DNA of 64,000 nucleotides from Christiangramia crocea (lineage in GTDB: Bacteria; Bacteroidota; Bacteroidia; Flavobacteriales; Flavobacteriaceae). The position numbers and the translations under genes were made by a program. Under the pieces are notes generated by a model, which was given only the letters and a program-made list of their open reading frames with translations, was not told where the DNA came from and made no database searches. The stretch spans positions 1 to 64,000 of the forward strand of contig NZ_JAJSON010000015.1 of NCBI RefSeq assembly GCF_022410465.1, in the 5' to 3' direction. Positions 43,062 through 51,182 of the stretch are shown in pieces. How positions within the stretch are numbered: position 1 is the stretch's first letter; every line of letters begins with the position of its first letter.

Positions 43062-44081
43062 ATGATCGATAAAATTAAAGGGCATATTGCTGAGGTTGAA
43101 AGATTTAATGCTAATACGAAAGACGAAATCGAAGCTTTTCGAATCCAATATCTTGGAAAAAAAGGCATTTTGAATGAGTTCTTCGCAGAGTTCAAAAACG
43201 TTCCTAATGAGCAGAAAAAGGAATTTGGTCAGGTCGTGAACGAACTTAAAACAGTTGCCCAGGAAAAGGTAAACTTTCTCAAAGAAGAACTGGAAAAGAC
43301 TCAGGAAGAAAAAGGTGTGTATGGAGATCTTTCCAGGCCGGCAGAACCGGTAGAAATAGGTTCACGTCATCCAATATCTATAGTTAGGAACCAGATTACC
43401 GAGATCTTTTCTAATATTGGCTTCAACGTATCTGAAGGTCCCGAAATGGAAGATGACTGGCATAACTTTACGGCCCTGAACCTTCCGGAATACCATCCGG
43501 CAAGGGATATGCAGGATACTTTCTTTATTCAAACCGATCCCGATATTCTGTTAAGAACGCATACTTCATCGGTGCAGGTAAGATATATGGAAGAGAATAA
43601 GCCACCAATCAGGACAATCTCTCCAGGCAGGGTGTTCAGAAATGAAGCCATCTCGGCCAGATCTCATTGTATTTTCCATCAGGTGGAAGGCCTTTATATA
43701 GATAAGGATGTTTCTTTTGCAGATCTTAAGCAAACTATCCTATATTTTACTAAGCAGCTCTTCGGAAAATCAAAAATTCGCCTGAGACCCTCATATTTTC
43801 CTTTTACCGAGCCAAGTGCCGAAGTGGATGTGTACTGGGGCCTGGAGACAGAAACCGATTACAGGATCACCAAAGGTACCGGCTGGCTGGAGATTATGGG
43901 CTGTGGGATGGTAGATCCCAACGTATTAAGGAACTGTAATATAGATCCGAAGGAATATTCCGGTTTCGCATTTGGAATGGGTATAGAAAGGATCGCTATG
44001 CTGTTGTATCAGATAGAAGATATAAGAATGTTCTATGAGAACGATCTGCGTTTCCTGGAACAGTTCAAATCGGCTTTGTAG
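43062..44081 (+). CDS. pheS: Phenylalanine-tRNA ligase alpha subunit
   Basis: Class II aminoacyl-tRNA synthetase subunit charging tRNA-Phe. An N-terminal coiled coil (residues about 1-90) binds tRNA. The class II motifs follow: [10 protein letters not shown], then [30 protein letters not shown], and motif 3 [14 protein letters not shown]. At 339 residues it is typical. pheT is not in the window, so the subunits are encoded apart. It shares one base with the next small gene. Confidence 0.96.
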   Translation: MIDKIKGHIAEVERFNANTKDEIEAFRIQYLGKKGILNEFFAEFKNVPNEQKKEFGQVVNELKTVAQEKVNFLKEELEKTQEEKGVYGDLSRPAEPVEIGSRHPISIVRNQITEIFSNIGFNVSEGPEMEDDWHNFTALNLPEYHPARDMQDTFFIQTDPDILLRTHTSSVQVRYMEENKPPIRTISPGRVFRNEAISARSHCIFHQVEGLYIDKDVSFADLKQTILYFTKQLFGKSKIRLRPSYFPFTEPSAEVDVYWGLETETDYRITKGTGWLEIMGCGMVDPNVLRNCNIDPKEYSGFAFGMGIERIAMLLYQIEDIRMFYENDLRFLEQFKSAL

Positions 44082-44257
44082 TGAAGAAAAATGGGATCAT
44101 AATACTTGCAATAATGGTCATAGCGGCAATCCTCTATGCTACTTTTGTAATTGCACTTATCAAAATTACTCTTGGTCTCATCTTAATAGCTATAACAATA
44201 CTACTGGTATGGTTAATCTGGATTAAGATCAAAAGGAAAACGGAAGATAGATTTTGA
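44081..44257 (+). CDS. Small two-helix membrane protein coupled to pheS
   Basis: A 58-residue frame begins at GTG 44081, overlapping the pheS stop (TAGTG) by one base, and ends at TGA 44255-44257. Residues 5-27 and 30-49 are two strong hydrophobic helices separated by a Lys, with a basic tail (KIKRKTEDRF). Its stop overlaps the TTG start of the next gene (TTGA). Such tight spacing on both sides supports translation although the protein is short. Function unknown. Confidence 0.65.
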   Translation: MKKNGIIILAIMVIAAILYATFVIALIKITLGLILIAITILLVWLIWIKIKRKTEDRF

Positions 44258-44649
44258 AAAAGGATATTGAAATCCCCCAGGTAAAAGAGGTTTATGTAGC
44301 TGCTGTAAAGGAATTCAATGAAGAGTTCCAGTCAGATGAGTGGAATGTATACCTGATCAATAATTCGGAAATAGAACTTGAGATGGTACTTATCGTTTCC
44401 AGAGGTTATGATAAAAAAAGGGAGACTTCAGTCATGAGACATAAGATTGAAAAGCTGCCTTCAAAAAACTTCGCAAAAGTAGAATTCATCCAGGATGAGG
44501 TCCTGGCTCTGAACAATGAATTCAGAATAAGTTATTTTTCTGATTCAAAAATGTTCGATAAAAAGTTCACTTTTAAGAAGGACAGTATTAAAGAGAGGGC
44601 GCTTGGCGAAATCCCATTAATTCCCAGGCCGGGTATCCTGGCCGGGTAA
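44254..44649 (+). CDS. Conserved hypothetical protein downstream of pheS
   Basis: A 131-residue soluble protein starting at TTG 44254, which overlaps the preceding stop by four bases. Composition is mixed alpha/beta with many lysines and glutamates, ending IPLIPRPGILAG. No domain is recognised. It appears to be the last member of the pheS transcript, and a strong terminator follows at 44668-44702. Confidence 0.7.
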   Translation: MKKDIEIPQVKEVYVAAVKEFNEEFQSDEWNVYLINNSEIELEMVLIVSRGYDKKRETSVMRHKIEKLPSKNFAKVEFIQDEVLALNNEFRISYFSDSKMFDKKFTFKKDSIKERALGEIPLIPRPGILAG

Positions 44650-44667
44650 AGGATATAAATGAGCTAT

Positions 44668-44702
44668 AAAAAAGGCCCTGCAGTGAATGCAGGGCCTTTT
44701 TT
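44668..44702. terminator. Bidirectional terminator between convergent genes
   Basis: AAAAAAGGCCCTGCA pairs with TGCAGGGCCTTTTTT. It lies between the pheS unit (+) and the repeat lipoprotein (-) and fits both. Confidence 0.93.
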
Positions 44703-44721
44703 ATTAAACTAAATATAACTT

Positions 44722-45393
44722 TTAGTGCTCGTGTTCGTGATCAGAGTGATCAGTGTACTGGCCGGTTATCTCCTGTTCCGGATTCTCTATAATGATTTCT
44801 CCTTCCACAACAAGATTATTGTGTTCAAGATCATTATTGAATTCCATAGTGAATCCGTTATTTAAAATTAGATCACCCGTAACTATCAAAGTCCCGTTCA
44901 GGTTTAAATGACCGCCGTAATTGATTGTGAGGTCCTGTGGCTCTTCGTATGTACCAACCATCATAAATCCGGTTAGGTTTAATTCTCCGGAATGACGGAT
45001 GTTAACTGATTTTTCAACGTTAAGTTCACCACAGATTGAAAGTATACCTCCAACGTTCAGCTTGTTAAGTTCAACAAGGCCGCCATATTCTTGAGGGTCA
45101 GATGAATGCGGTACCACAAGATTCTTTGAGCCAGTATATTCATCTAGGTCTGCGCAAATTTCGTGACCTTCAATCATCCAGTCTGGATTATGAATGGCGA
45201 TCATCCAGTCCGGATTGTGGATAGCGATCATCCAGTCTGGATTATGGATCTTAGAAGTTACCTCATCGGTCTTGGTTTTCTCTTTAGAAATTGAAAGTTC
45301 TTCGACCTGGATCTCTTCAGAAACACTGTCTGTTTGACAGCCAGTTAAGGCCATGACTAAAGACAGGCATAAAACTAATAGTTTTTTGTTCAT
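44722..45393 (-). CDS. Lipoprotein with nonapeptide repeats and His-rich tail
   Basis: A 223-residue lipoprotein (lipobox ALTGC, Cys19). Residues 49-75 are three copies of IHNPDWMIA (the last ends in E). Residues about 95-200 show regular beta-helix-like strands (LNVGGILSICGELNVE, LTINYGGHLNLNGTLIVTG). The tail DHSDHEHEH could bind metal. The three DNA copies differ only at synonymous sites. Family and function are not recognised; a surface protein with structural or metal-binding role is plausible. Confidence 0.75.
   Translation of the reverse strand: MNKKLLVLCLSLVMALTGCQTDSVSEEIQVEELSISKEKTKTDEVTSKIHNPDWMIAIHNPDWMIAIHNPDWMIEGHEICADLDEYTGSKNLVVPHSSDPQEYGGLVELNKLNVGGILSICGELNVEKSVNIRHSGELNLTGFMMVGTYEEPQDLTINYGGHLNLNGTLIVTGDLILNNGFTMEFNNDLEHNNLVVEGEIIIENPEQEITGQYTDHSDHEHEH
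45173..45250 (-). repeat. Three tandem 27-base coding repeats
   Basis: Units at 45173-45199, 45200-45226 and 45227-45250 (slightly short) encode IHNPDWMIA. Differences are at third bases (CAT/CAC, CCA/CCG, GCT/GCC, ATC/ATT), so the peptide is kept while DNA drifts. Confidence 0.92.
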
Positions 45394-45525
45394 GATTACT
45401 TTGGTTAATTATAGATTTGGTAGTGTAAAAGTAATACATAAATTAACATATCTTGCAAAAAAGAACGTCAAAATGTATATAAACCAGAAACTTATAGTGT
45501 TAAACGTAAGAAAAAAACTACAATA

Positions 45526-46521
45526 TTAATCTAATTTATCTACCAATTTGTTAAAAACCTTCTTAGGATTCTTGCCTTCGTAGAGTATAGCATAGACGGC
45601 ATTGATGATAGGAGTTTTGGCTTTTTTTTCTTTATTTATTTTATAGGCACTTTCGGTAGCATAATATCCTTCTGCTACCATACTCATTTCCATTTGAGCA
45701 CTTTTTACCGTATATCCTTTCCCTATCATGTTGCCAAACATTCGGTTTCGGCTAAAAATAGAATAACCAGTAACCAGAAGATCTCCCAGATACGCCGAAT
45801 CATTGATATTCCTTTTCATTTTATGGACTTTCTTGATGAACTTCTTCATTTCCCTAATTGCATTGCTCATCAAAACACTCTGAAAGTTGTCTCCATATCC
45901 CAGGCCATGCGCTATCCCGGCAGCAATGGCATATATATTCTTTAACACGGCAGCGTATTCGGTGCCTATAACATCGTCGCTTATTTTACAGGTGATATAG
46001 TCACTTCCCAGATAACCCGCCACTATTTCAGCCTTTTTTTCATCCAGGCAGGCAACGGTAAGATAGGAAAGTCTTTCCAGAGCGACTTCTTCTGCATGAC
46101 ATGGCCCTGTGAGTACCCCAATATTTTCCATGGGCACATCAAAATACTGGTTGAAATGTTCGCCTACGATGAGACTGGTTTCGGGAACAATACCTTTGAT
46201 GGCCGAAAATACAACCTTATCCTTTAATGGCATATGAAGTTTATCTAGTTCACGCTTTAGGAATGCAGAGGGAATGGCGAAAATAATATATTCAGAAGCT
46301 TCAACTACTTCATTGATGTCGTTACTGAGGTTGAGCTGGTCTACATCAAACTCTACAGAACTAAGATAATTAGGGTTGTGGTCCTGCTTTTTAATATGTT
46401 CAATGGCGTACACGCTGCGCATATACCAGTTCACCTTTTCCAGGTTTTCACACAACATTTTTACTATGGCTGTGGCCCAGCTACCACCACCAATCACACC
46501 AAAACTTGGGGTTCTATCCAT
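45526..46521 (-). CDS. gpsA: Glycerol-3-phosphate dehydrogenase [NAD(P)+]
   Basis: Makes sn-glycerol 3-phosphate from dihydroxyacetone phosphate for phospholipid synthesis. The N-terminal GVIGGGSWATAIVKML binds NAD(P), IPSAFLKREL and the lysine in EYAAVLKNIYAIAAG fit the active site, and TGPCHAEEV is the family signature. At 331 residues it is normal. A TATTTTTG -7 box lies at 46541-46548, giving a leader of about 15 bases. Confidence 0.94.
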   Translation of the reverse strand: MDRTPSFGVIGGGSWATAIVKMLCENLEKVNWYMRSVYAIEHIKKQDHNPNYLSSVEFDVDQLNLSNDINEVVEASEYIIFAIPSAFLKRELDKLHMPLKDKVVFSAIKGIVPETSLIVGEHFNQYFDVPMENIGVLTGPCHAEEVALERLSYLTVACLDEKKAEIVAGYLGSDYITCKISDDVIGTEYAAVLKNIYAIAAGIAHGLGYGDNFQSVLMSNAIREMKKFIKKVHKMKRNINDSAYLGDLLVTGYSIFSRNRMFGNMIGKGYTVKSAQMEMSMVAEGYYATESAYKINKEKKAKTPIINAVYAILYEGKNPKKVFNKLVDKLD

Positions 46522-46540
46522 ATGATTTCATTCTGTGTTT

Positions 46541-46548
46541 CAAAAATA
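46541..46548 (-). promoter_or_regulatory. -7 box for gpsA
   Basis: TATTTTTG on the minus strand, 19 bases before the gpsA start; fits TAnnTTTG. The upstream -33 element is not clear. Confidence 0.5.
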
Positions 46549-46569
46549 GTCAAATTTACAGGTATTTAA

Positions 46570-46752
46570 AGTTTTTCGTTTTTTTTCGTGGAATTTATTG
46601 GGAATTCTTCAATAAAAGCCACTTAAAACTTTAACAGTATAAGCTTCTTAAACATGCAATCTAACAGATCTAATTTCGTTATCTAATTGTTCTTCCTGTT
46701 CATCTTTTCATGAAGAACATTTTCTTAGTTTTTTTGGTTGGTTATTTAGTTG
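46570..46752 (+). other. Gene-free stretch, possible small RNA upstream of an orphan terminator
   Basis: The 356-base gap between gpsA (-) and the LysM gene (+) holds no convincing ORF. It contains a stem GTTCTTC (46689-46695) with GAAGAAC (46712-46718) followed by a T-rich run, and then an intrinsic terminator at 46753-46783 that has no plus-strand gene before it. A short non-coding RNA ending there would explain this; it is an inference from structure only. Confidence 0.3.
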
Positions 46753-46783
46753 AAAAAACCGTTTCGTGAGAGGCGGTTTTTTT
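46753..46783 (+). terminator. Orphan intrinsic terminator
   Basis: AAAAAACCG with an interrupted inner stem and CGGTTTTTTT forms a terminator-like hairpin about 95 bases before the LysM gene. No plus-strand gene ends before it. Confidence 0.6.
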
Positions 46784-46877
46784 AATTTCAGAGGCTTTTT
46801 TGAAAACTTTAGCAGTGGTGCTTACCAATAACTAGGAACGCTTTTGTACATTTAAGTACTAACACTAAAGAATTGAG

Positions 46878-47381
46878 ATGGGAATATTTTCTTTTATTAA
46901 AGATGCAGGAAAAAGGATCTTTGGGCTGGACAAGGCCAGAACCCAGGGTGCCGGGAAGACTGATAAACTTGAAAAGGAAGAAAGAAAGGAAAATGAAAAA
47001 GCTGCCCGAAAGCTGGAGCAGACAATTTTTGATCTGAATCTAAAAGTGGAAGATCTAAAAATTAGTATTGAGGATGATATGGCAGTGGTCTCAGGAAAAG
47101 CCCTGGACCAGTCAACCCGGGAAAAGATAATTCTGGTAGTTGGAAATTCAGAAGGGATTGCCCAGGTAGATGACAGGTTGGATGTAGAGAATGCAGAGCC
47201 GGAAGCAGTTTTTCATACGGTTGAAAGGGGTGATACCTTAAGTAAAATCTCAAAAGAACATTATGGCGATCCAAATCAGTATCCGTTGATTTTTGAAGCG
47301 AATAAACCAATGTTACAGGATCCGGATAAAATATACCCGGGACAGGTATTAAGAATACCGCCACTGGACCCTAAAAGATAA
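46878..47381 (+). CDS. BON and LysM domain protein (Kbp/YgaU-like)
   Basis: A 167-residue protein with a charged N-terminal helix (about 20-55), a BON domain (about 56-105, with AVVSGKALDQSTREKIILVV) and a C-terminal LysM (HTVERGDTLSKISKEHYGD ... YPGQVLRIP). It resembles the potassium-binding protein Kbp/YgaU; no signal peptide is seen, which fits a cytoplasmic role. The 47382-47515 inverted repeat follows its stop. Confidence 0.9.
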   Translation: MGIFSFIKDAGKRIFGLDKARTQGAGKTDKLEKEERKENEKAARKLEQTIFDLNLKVEDLKISIEDDMAVVSGKALDQSTREKIILVVGNSEGIAQVDDRLDVENAEPEAVFHTVERGDTLSKISKEHYGDPNQYPLIFEANKPMLQDPDKIYPGQVLRIPPLDPKR

Positions 47382-47515
47382 AAAAGACTGTTTAAGAATT
47401 TTGAGAATGTTAAACTGAGAGCAGTCGACGTTCTATAGCTTGTAGTTCCACCATGAAAAAAGTAGGATCAATCAGCTGAAATGAATATTCAAAACAGGTT
47501 TTTAAACAGTCTTTT
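47382..47515. repeat. Palindromic terminator apparently split by a 106-bp segment
   Basis: AAAAGACTGTTTAA (47382-47395) and TTAAACAGTCTTTT (47502-47515) are perfect inverted arms of 14 bases. Joined at TTAA they give a 24-bp terminator-like palindrome. The segment between (47396-47501) has TTAA on each side. It fills the whole gap between the convergent LysM and nadD genes. It may be an inserted mobile fragment, a structured RNA or only a terminator with a long loop. Confidence 0.6.
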
Positions 47516-47517
47516 AC

Positions 47518-48102
47518 CTATTTATAAAAATTCATTTCATCTATATATTCCCACACTTTAGTATCCAGTAATGGTCTTACATTTTTGGAAGCTTTGATCG
47601 ATTTCCTTATGAAGGTAGCAGAGATCTCTATTACCGGAGCATCGATCTTCTTTATTTTTGGATTATCCCTGAACTCAGGAGCCATGGAGCCCGAAGCTAT
47701 TCTTGGGTAAACATAGATCTCATGATTTTCCAGTATTACCTCATAATTCTTCCATTTATGGAAGTTTTTCAGGTTGTCTTCTCCCATAATAAGACAGAAC
47801 TGATTTGTTGGAAATTTTTCCTGAAGATGTACCAGCGTGTTGACCGTATAATTAGGTTGCGGAAGACCAAATTCTATGTTACTGGGTTTGAGTTTTTCGT
47901 AAGTCTCACAGGCTCTGTAAACCATTTCCAGCCGATGATGATTTTCCAGTAAACTGTTTTTCTTTTTATGCGGATTGTGAGGGGTCACCACGAGCCATAC
48001 TTCTTCAAGGTCCGAGTATTCCGCCATATGATTGGCGATGATCAGATGCCCGGTATGTATAGGATTAAAAGTCCCAAAGAAAAGTCCTACTTTTCTATTC
48101 AT
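47518..48102 (-). CDS. nadD: Nicotinate-nucleotide adenylyltransferase
   Basis: Makes nicotinic acid adenine dinucleotide in NAD synthesis. The nucleotide-binding motif GTFNPIHTGH (10-19) and the C-terminal ISATFIRKSI are typical, with VTPHNPHK in between. At 194 residues it is normal. It overlaps gmk by four bases at 48099-48102 and is the last gene of yicC-gmk-nadD. Confidence 0.95.
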   Translation of the reverse strand: MNRKVGLFFGTFNPIHTGHLIIANHMAEYSDLEEVWLVVTPHNPHKKKNSLLENHHRLEMVYRACETYEKLKPSNIEFGLPQPNYTVNTLVHLQEKFPTNQFCLIMGEDNLKNFHKWKNYEVILENHEIYVYPRIASGSMAPEFRDNPKIKKIDAPVIEISATFIRKSIKASKNVRPLLDTKVWEYIDEMNFYK

Positions 48103-48686
48103 TTTGCAGGTTTTTCAGCATCAACATAATTAGAAACCAGCTCATAAGCCTCTTCCAGCGCAACCTTAAGCTTGTTGTTTTCTATGATGAAATCGAACTG
48201 AGGTGCGGTTGCCAGCTCTATAGAGGCCTTTGCCACTCTCATATTTATCTTATCCTCGCTTTCTGTCTTTCTCTTTTTCAAACGTATTTTCAGCTCTTCT
48301 ATACTTGGAGGTTTTACAAAAACAGCCAGGGTTCTGTCCGGATAAATGTTCTTGATATCTAATCCGCCAACTACGTCTATATCAAAGATCACGTGTTTGC
48401 CTTCTTTCCAGATGCGTTCTACCTCACTCTTCAGTGTTCCATAAAAATTATCGCGGTATACCTCTTCCCACTCCAGAAATTCATCATTTTTGATCTTCTG
48501 CTTGAAATCTTTTAGAGAAAGAAAATAATAATCCCTGCCATCTACCTCATTTTCTCTTGGTGCACGGGAAGTAGCCGAAATGGAAAAATCCAGTTTTAAT
48601 TCAGGGTGCTTTAATAAGTGACGTACTATCGTTGTCTTCCCCGATCCTGACGGCGCAGAAAAAACGATAAGTTTCCCTTCGCTCAT
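48099..48686 (-). CDS. gmk: Guanylate kinase
   Basis: Phosphorylates GMP to GDP with ATP. The P-loop FSAPSGSGKTTIVRHLL is at residues 8-24, and ISATSRAPRENEVDGRDYYF is the GMP-binding stretch. At 195 residues it is normal. It begins directly after the yicC stop and overlaps nadD by four bases. Confidence 0.96.
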   Translation of the reverse strand: MSEGKLIVFSAPSGSGKTTIVRHLLKHPELKLDFSISATSRAPRENEVDGRDYYFLSLKDFKQKIKNDEFLEWEEVYRDNFYGTLKSEVERIWKEGKHVIFDIDVVGGLDIKNIYPDRTLAVFVKPPSIEELKIRLKKRKTESEDKINMRVAKASIELATAPQFDFIIENNKLKVALEEAYELVSNYVDAEKPAK

Positions 48687-49544
48687 TTAGAGTACATTTA
48701 GAAGTTGTTCCTTTATTTTTTCCAGTTCGTCCTTCATCTGGACTACCAGTTGCTGCATAGGTGCATAATTAGACTTGCTGCCTATGGTGTTTATTTCACG
48801 ACCTATTTCCTGGGAGATGAAGGCAAGCTTTCTCCCGTTAGAATCCTTAGTATTCAGGGTCTTCTGAAAATAATCCAGGTGATTGTCCAGTCTTACTTTT
48901 TCTTCGGTAATGTCAAATTTCTCAATGTAATAGACCAGTTCCTGTTCAAACCGGTTCTCATCCACCTGTTCTTTGATTTCATCGATTCCTTTTCTCAGTC
49001 TTTCCCGAACCGCGTCCACTCTGTCAGGATCCATTTTTATTACCTTTTCTAAAAGATCCTGGATATTGGTAATCCTTAGTTTCAGATCTTTTTCCAGGGC
49101 TTCCCCTTCATCGGTCCTAAAATTGTTGATCTCTTTTAAAGCTTCTTTTACGGCTTTCTCAATGGCATTGAATTCCTTTTCGTCGATTTCATCTCTTTCA
49201 GTTTTCAGGGCATCGGGCATTTTTACTGCCATTTTCAGAAGTTCTATCTCAGAGGCGTTCACGATATCCCTTAACTGGTCCATATAGTTTTTTACCGCTC
49301 CGGTATTTACATTGGTAGAGGTTTGCTCTCCCGTATACTCAACATATATGGAAAGATCTACTTTACCCCGGCCCAAAGAATTGGAGATAAGATTCCGAAG
49401 GTCCAGTTCCTTTTCCCGGTACTGGGAAGGAATGCGTGCATTCAGGTCAAAATTCTTGCTGTTTAGAGACTTTAGCTCTACGGTAATCTTTTTGCTGGGA
49501 ATTTGTGTGATGCTTTTCCCAAAGCCTGTCATAGATTGAATCAT
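48687..49544 (-). CDS. yicC: YicC family protein (endoribonuclease-like)
   Basis: A 285-residue YicC protein, N-terminal MIQSMTGFGKS and a C-terminal DUF1732 part (ISQEIGREINTIGSKSNYAPMQ) with the conserved E-GREINT block. The family includes endoribonucleases acting on small RNAs. It is followed with no spacing by gmk, the usual arrangement. Confidence 0.93.
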   Translation of the reverse strand: MIQSMTGFGKSITQIPSKKITVELKSLNSKNFDLNARIPSQYREKELDLRNLISNSLGRGKVDLSIYVEYTGEQTSTNVNTGAVKNYMDQLRDIVNASEIELLKMAVKMPDALKTERDEIDEKEFNAIEKAVKEALKEINNFRTDEGEALEKDLKLRITNIQDLLEKVIKMDPDRVDAVRERLRKGIDEIKEQVDENRFEQELVYYIEKFDITEEKVRLDNHLDYFQKTLNTKDSNGRKLAFISQEIGREINTIGSKSNYAPMQQLVVQMKDELEKIKEQLLNVL

Positions 49545-49629
49545 GCCTGAATTTTAAAAGCTTGCGCAAAGATAATCAATTCTCTAGCATCTCCAATTTA
49601 TAAGCAGGAGGAACGATACTTTGAATATT

Positions 49630-50595
49630 CTATATTCGGGATTCCATAAAATCTACAGCTCTTTTTTCGTGATAATAAATCGAAGTACTGGTCACAAAGC
49701 CAACATGTCCGCCATAAGGTGGAACTTCCAGGTATAAAAACTCAGATTCCTCTGCAAATTTGTAGGGATAACAATTTGGGGAGAGGAAACTGTCATTTTT
49801 GGCATTTATTAGCAAAGTGGGAGTATTTATGCCGGCAAGAAAGCCAATGGCACTTGCTTTTTTGTAATAATCGGAAGCATTTTTATAGCCATGTGCTTTG
49901 GAGGTGTACAGGTCGTCTATGTCCCTTAAGGAACTACAGGCCGCCACCTTTTTTTTGCTGATATAATCCGGAAATTTCCGGGCCCTGGCATATAGATGTT
50001 GTTTCAAATTCAACTCAAATCGCTTGGAATAGACAAAGTTTCTCATTCGGTTTATCGCTCCTAAAGAACCTTCCAGGTCACAGGGAACAGAGACTCCCGT
50101 AGCTCCTACAATTTCTTCAGGAATACTTCTGTTTTCCCCAAGATATTTAAGCATCATATTTCCACCAAGGCTAAAGCCTACAAGGGCAATTCTTGAATAT
50201 TTTTTTAAAGACAGTACGTGGGTGACTACTTCAGCGAGATCGTCGCTGGCCCCGGCATGGTAACTGCGAAAATATCTGTTCAGTTCTTCGCTGCATCCGC
50301 GAAAGTTCATTGCTACAGCGTTCCAGTTTCTATGATTAAAGGCACGGGCCATACCTTTCATATAAGGTCTGCTAGCGTTCCCCGCCAGGCCGTGAAGAAG
50401 GATTACCAGTTTATCGGTATCCTTTTGTTTCGAAAAACTCCAGTCCAGGTCCATAAAATCTCCATCGCTCAGTTCAATACGTTCCCGTTCATAGAGCGGA
50501 AACTCCACTTTCCTGAGCGTTGCCGAATAGATCGTGGAGACATCAGCGTTTTTAAAGATCCCTGGCGGAATATAGTTTCCTGTAATTACCGGCAT
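49630..50595 (-). CDS. Alpha/beta hydrolase, YheT family
   Basis: A 321-residue hydrolase. The catalytic serine is in VGFSLGGNMMLKYLGE (about 143-158), an HGLAG oxyanion segment lies near residue 68, and the C-terminal GGHVGF holds the histidine. YheT-like proteins are of uncertain substrate, often esterase. It is divergent from the thioesterase gene, with a palindrome at 50634-50647 in between. Confidence 0.88.
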   Translation of the reverse strand: MPVITGNYIPPGIFKNADVSTIYSATLRKVEFPLYERERIELSDGDFMDLDWSFSKQKDTDKLVILLHGLAGNASRPYMKGMARAFNHRNWNAVAMNFRGCSEELNRYFRSYHAGASDDLAEVVTHVLSLKKYSRIALVGFSLGGNMMLKYLGENRSIPEEIVGATGVSVPCDLEGSLGAINRMRNFVYSKRFELNLKQHLYARARKFPDYISKKKVAACSSLRDIDDLYTSKAHGYKNASDYYKKASAIGFLAGINTPTLLINAKNDSFLSPNCYPYKFAEESEFLYLEVPPYGGHVGFVTSTSIYYHEKRAVDFMESRI

Positions 50596-50633
50596 TTCTT
50601 TTTCAATTTTAGGATAAACTTAGGCAAAATAAC

Positions 50634-50647
50634 TTATGCGTGCATAA
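50634..50647. promoter_or_regulatory. Palindrome between divergent genes
   Basis: TTATGC GT GCATAA is a perfect 14-bp inverted repeat between the YheT and thioesterase genes, upstream of the -7 box of the latter at 50658-50665. It could be a shared operator. Confidence 0.4.
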
Positions 50648-50657
50648 TATTAATTCC

Positions 50658-50665
50658 TAGCTTTG
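50658..50665 (+). promoter_or_regulatory. -7 box for the thioesterase gene
   Basis: TAGCTTTG fits TAnnTTTG. It overlaps the TTG at 50663, so translation cannot start there; ATG at 50672 becomes the first usable start, giving an almost leaderless message. Confidence 0.6.
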
Positions 50666-50671
50666 AATAAA

Positions 50672-51178
50672 ATGAAGAATATGTACACAAAAAAGTTCGA
50701 AATAAGATGGAGCGACCTTGATGCCAACAGGCATTTGGCAAATTCGGCATTTATAAATTTTATGAGTCATACAAGAATGGGTTTTCTGATGGAGAATGGT
50801 TTTGGGCATAAACAGCTCTCCCATTATAATCTTGGCCCAATAGTCTTTTACGAGCATATCTATTATTTCAAGGAAATTTTTGCAGGAGAGCCGGTGACGG
50901 TGACTTTAGAATTGAATGGACTTTCGGAAGATGGAATGTATTTTGAATTTATTCATAACATATACGATCATAACGGAAAGAATTGTGCGAGCTGTGAGAT
51001 GATGGGTTCCTGGATCGATCTGGAACAAAGAAAGCTAATCTCCCTACCTGAAGAATTATTCAAAAAACTGAATGGAACCCCTAAGTCGGGGAACTTCAGG
51101 GTATTGACGAAAGAGGATACGCGTAAATACGGAAAGAGGCCACAAAATCTTAGCAAAGAGGAACTGGAAAGTTTATAA
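50672..51178 (+). CDS. Hotdog-fold acyl-CoA thioesterase
   Basis: A roughly 168-residue 4-hydroxybenzoyl-CoA thioesterase-like protein. The motif RWSDLDANRHLANSAFINFM near the N-terminus carries the catalytic Asp, and the central helix is hydrophobic. Substrate is unknown; acyl-CoA or acyl-ACP is expected. ATG at 50672 or 50681 is chosen because the TTG at 50663 lies in the -7 box. The next gene starts 4 bases downstream. Confidence 0.85.
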   Translation: MKNMYTKKFEIRWSDLDANRHLANSAFINFMSHTRMGFLMENGFGHKQLSHYNLGPIVFYEHIYYFKEIFAGEPVTVTLELNGLSEDGMYFEFIHNIYDHNGKNCASCEMMGSWIDLEQRKLISLPEELFKKLNGTPKSGNFRVLTKEDTRKYGKRPQNLSKEELESL

Positions 51179-51182
51179 ACAT

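Noticed and set aside
50663-50671. TTG at 50663 as thioesterase start
   Set aside because: It lies within the -7 promoter box, so it would not be in the transcript.
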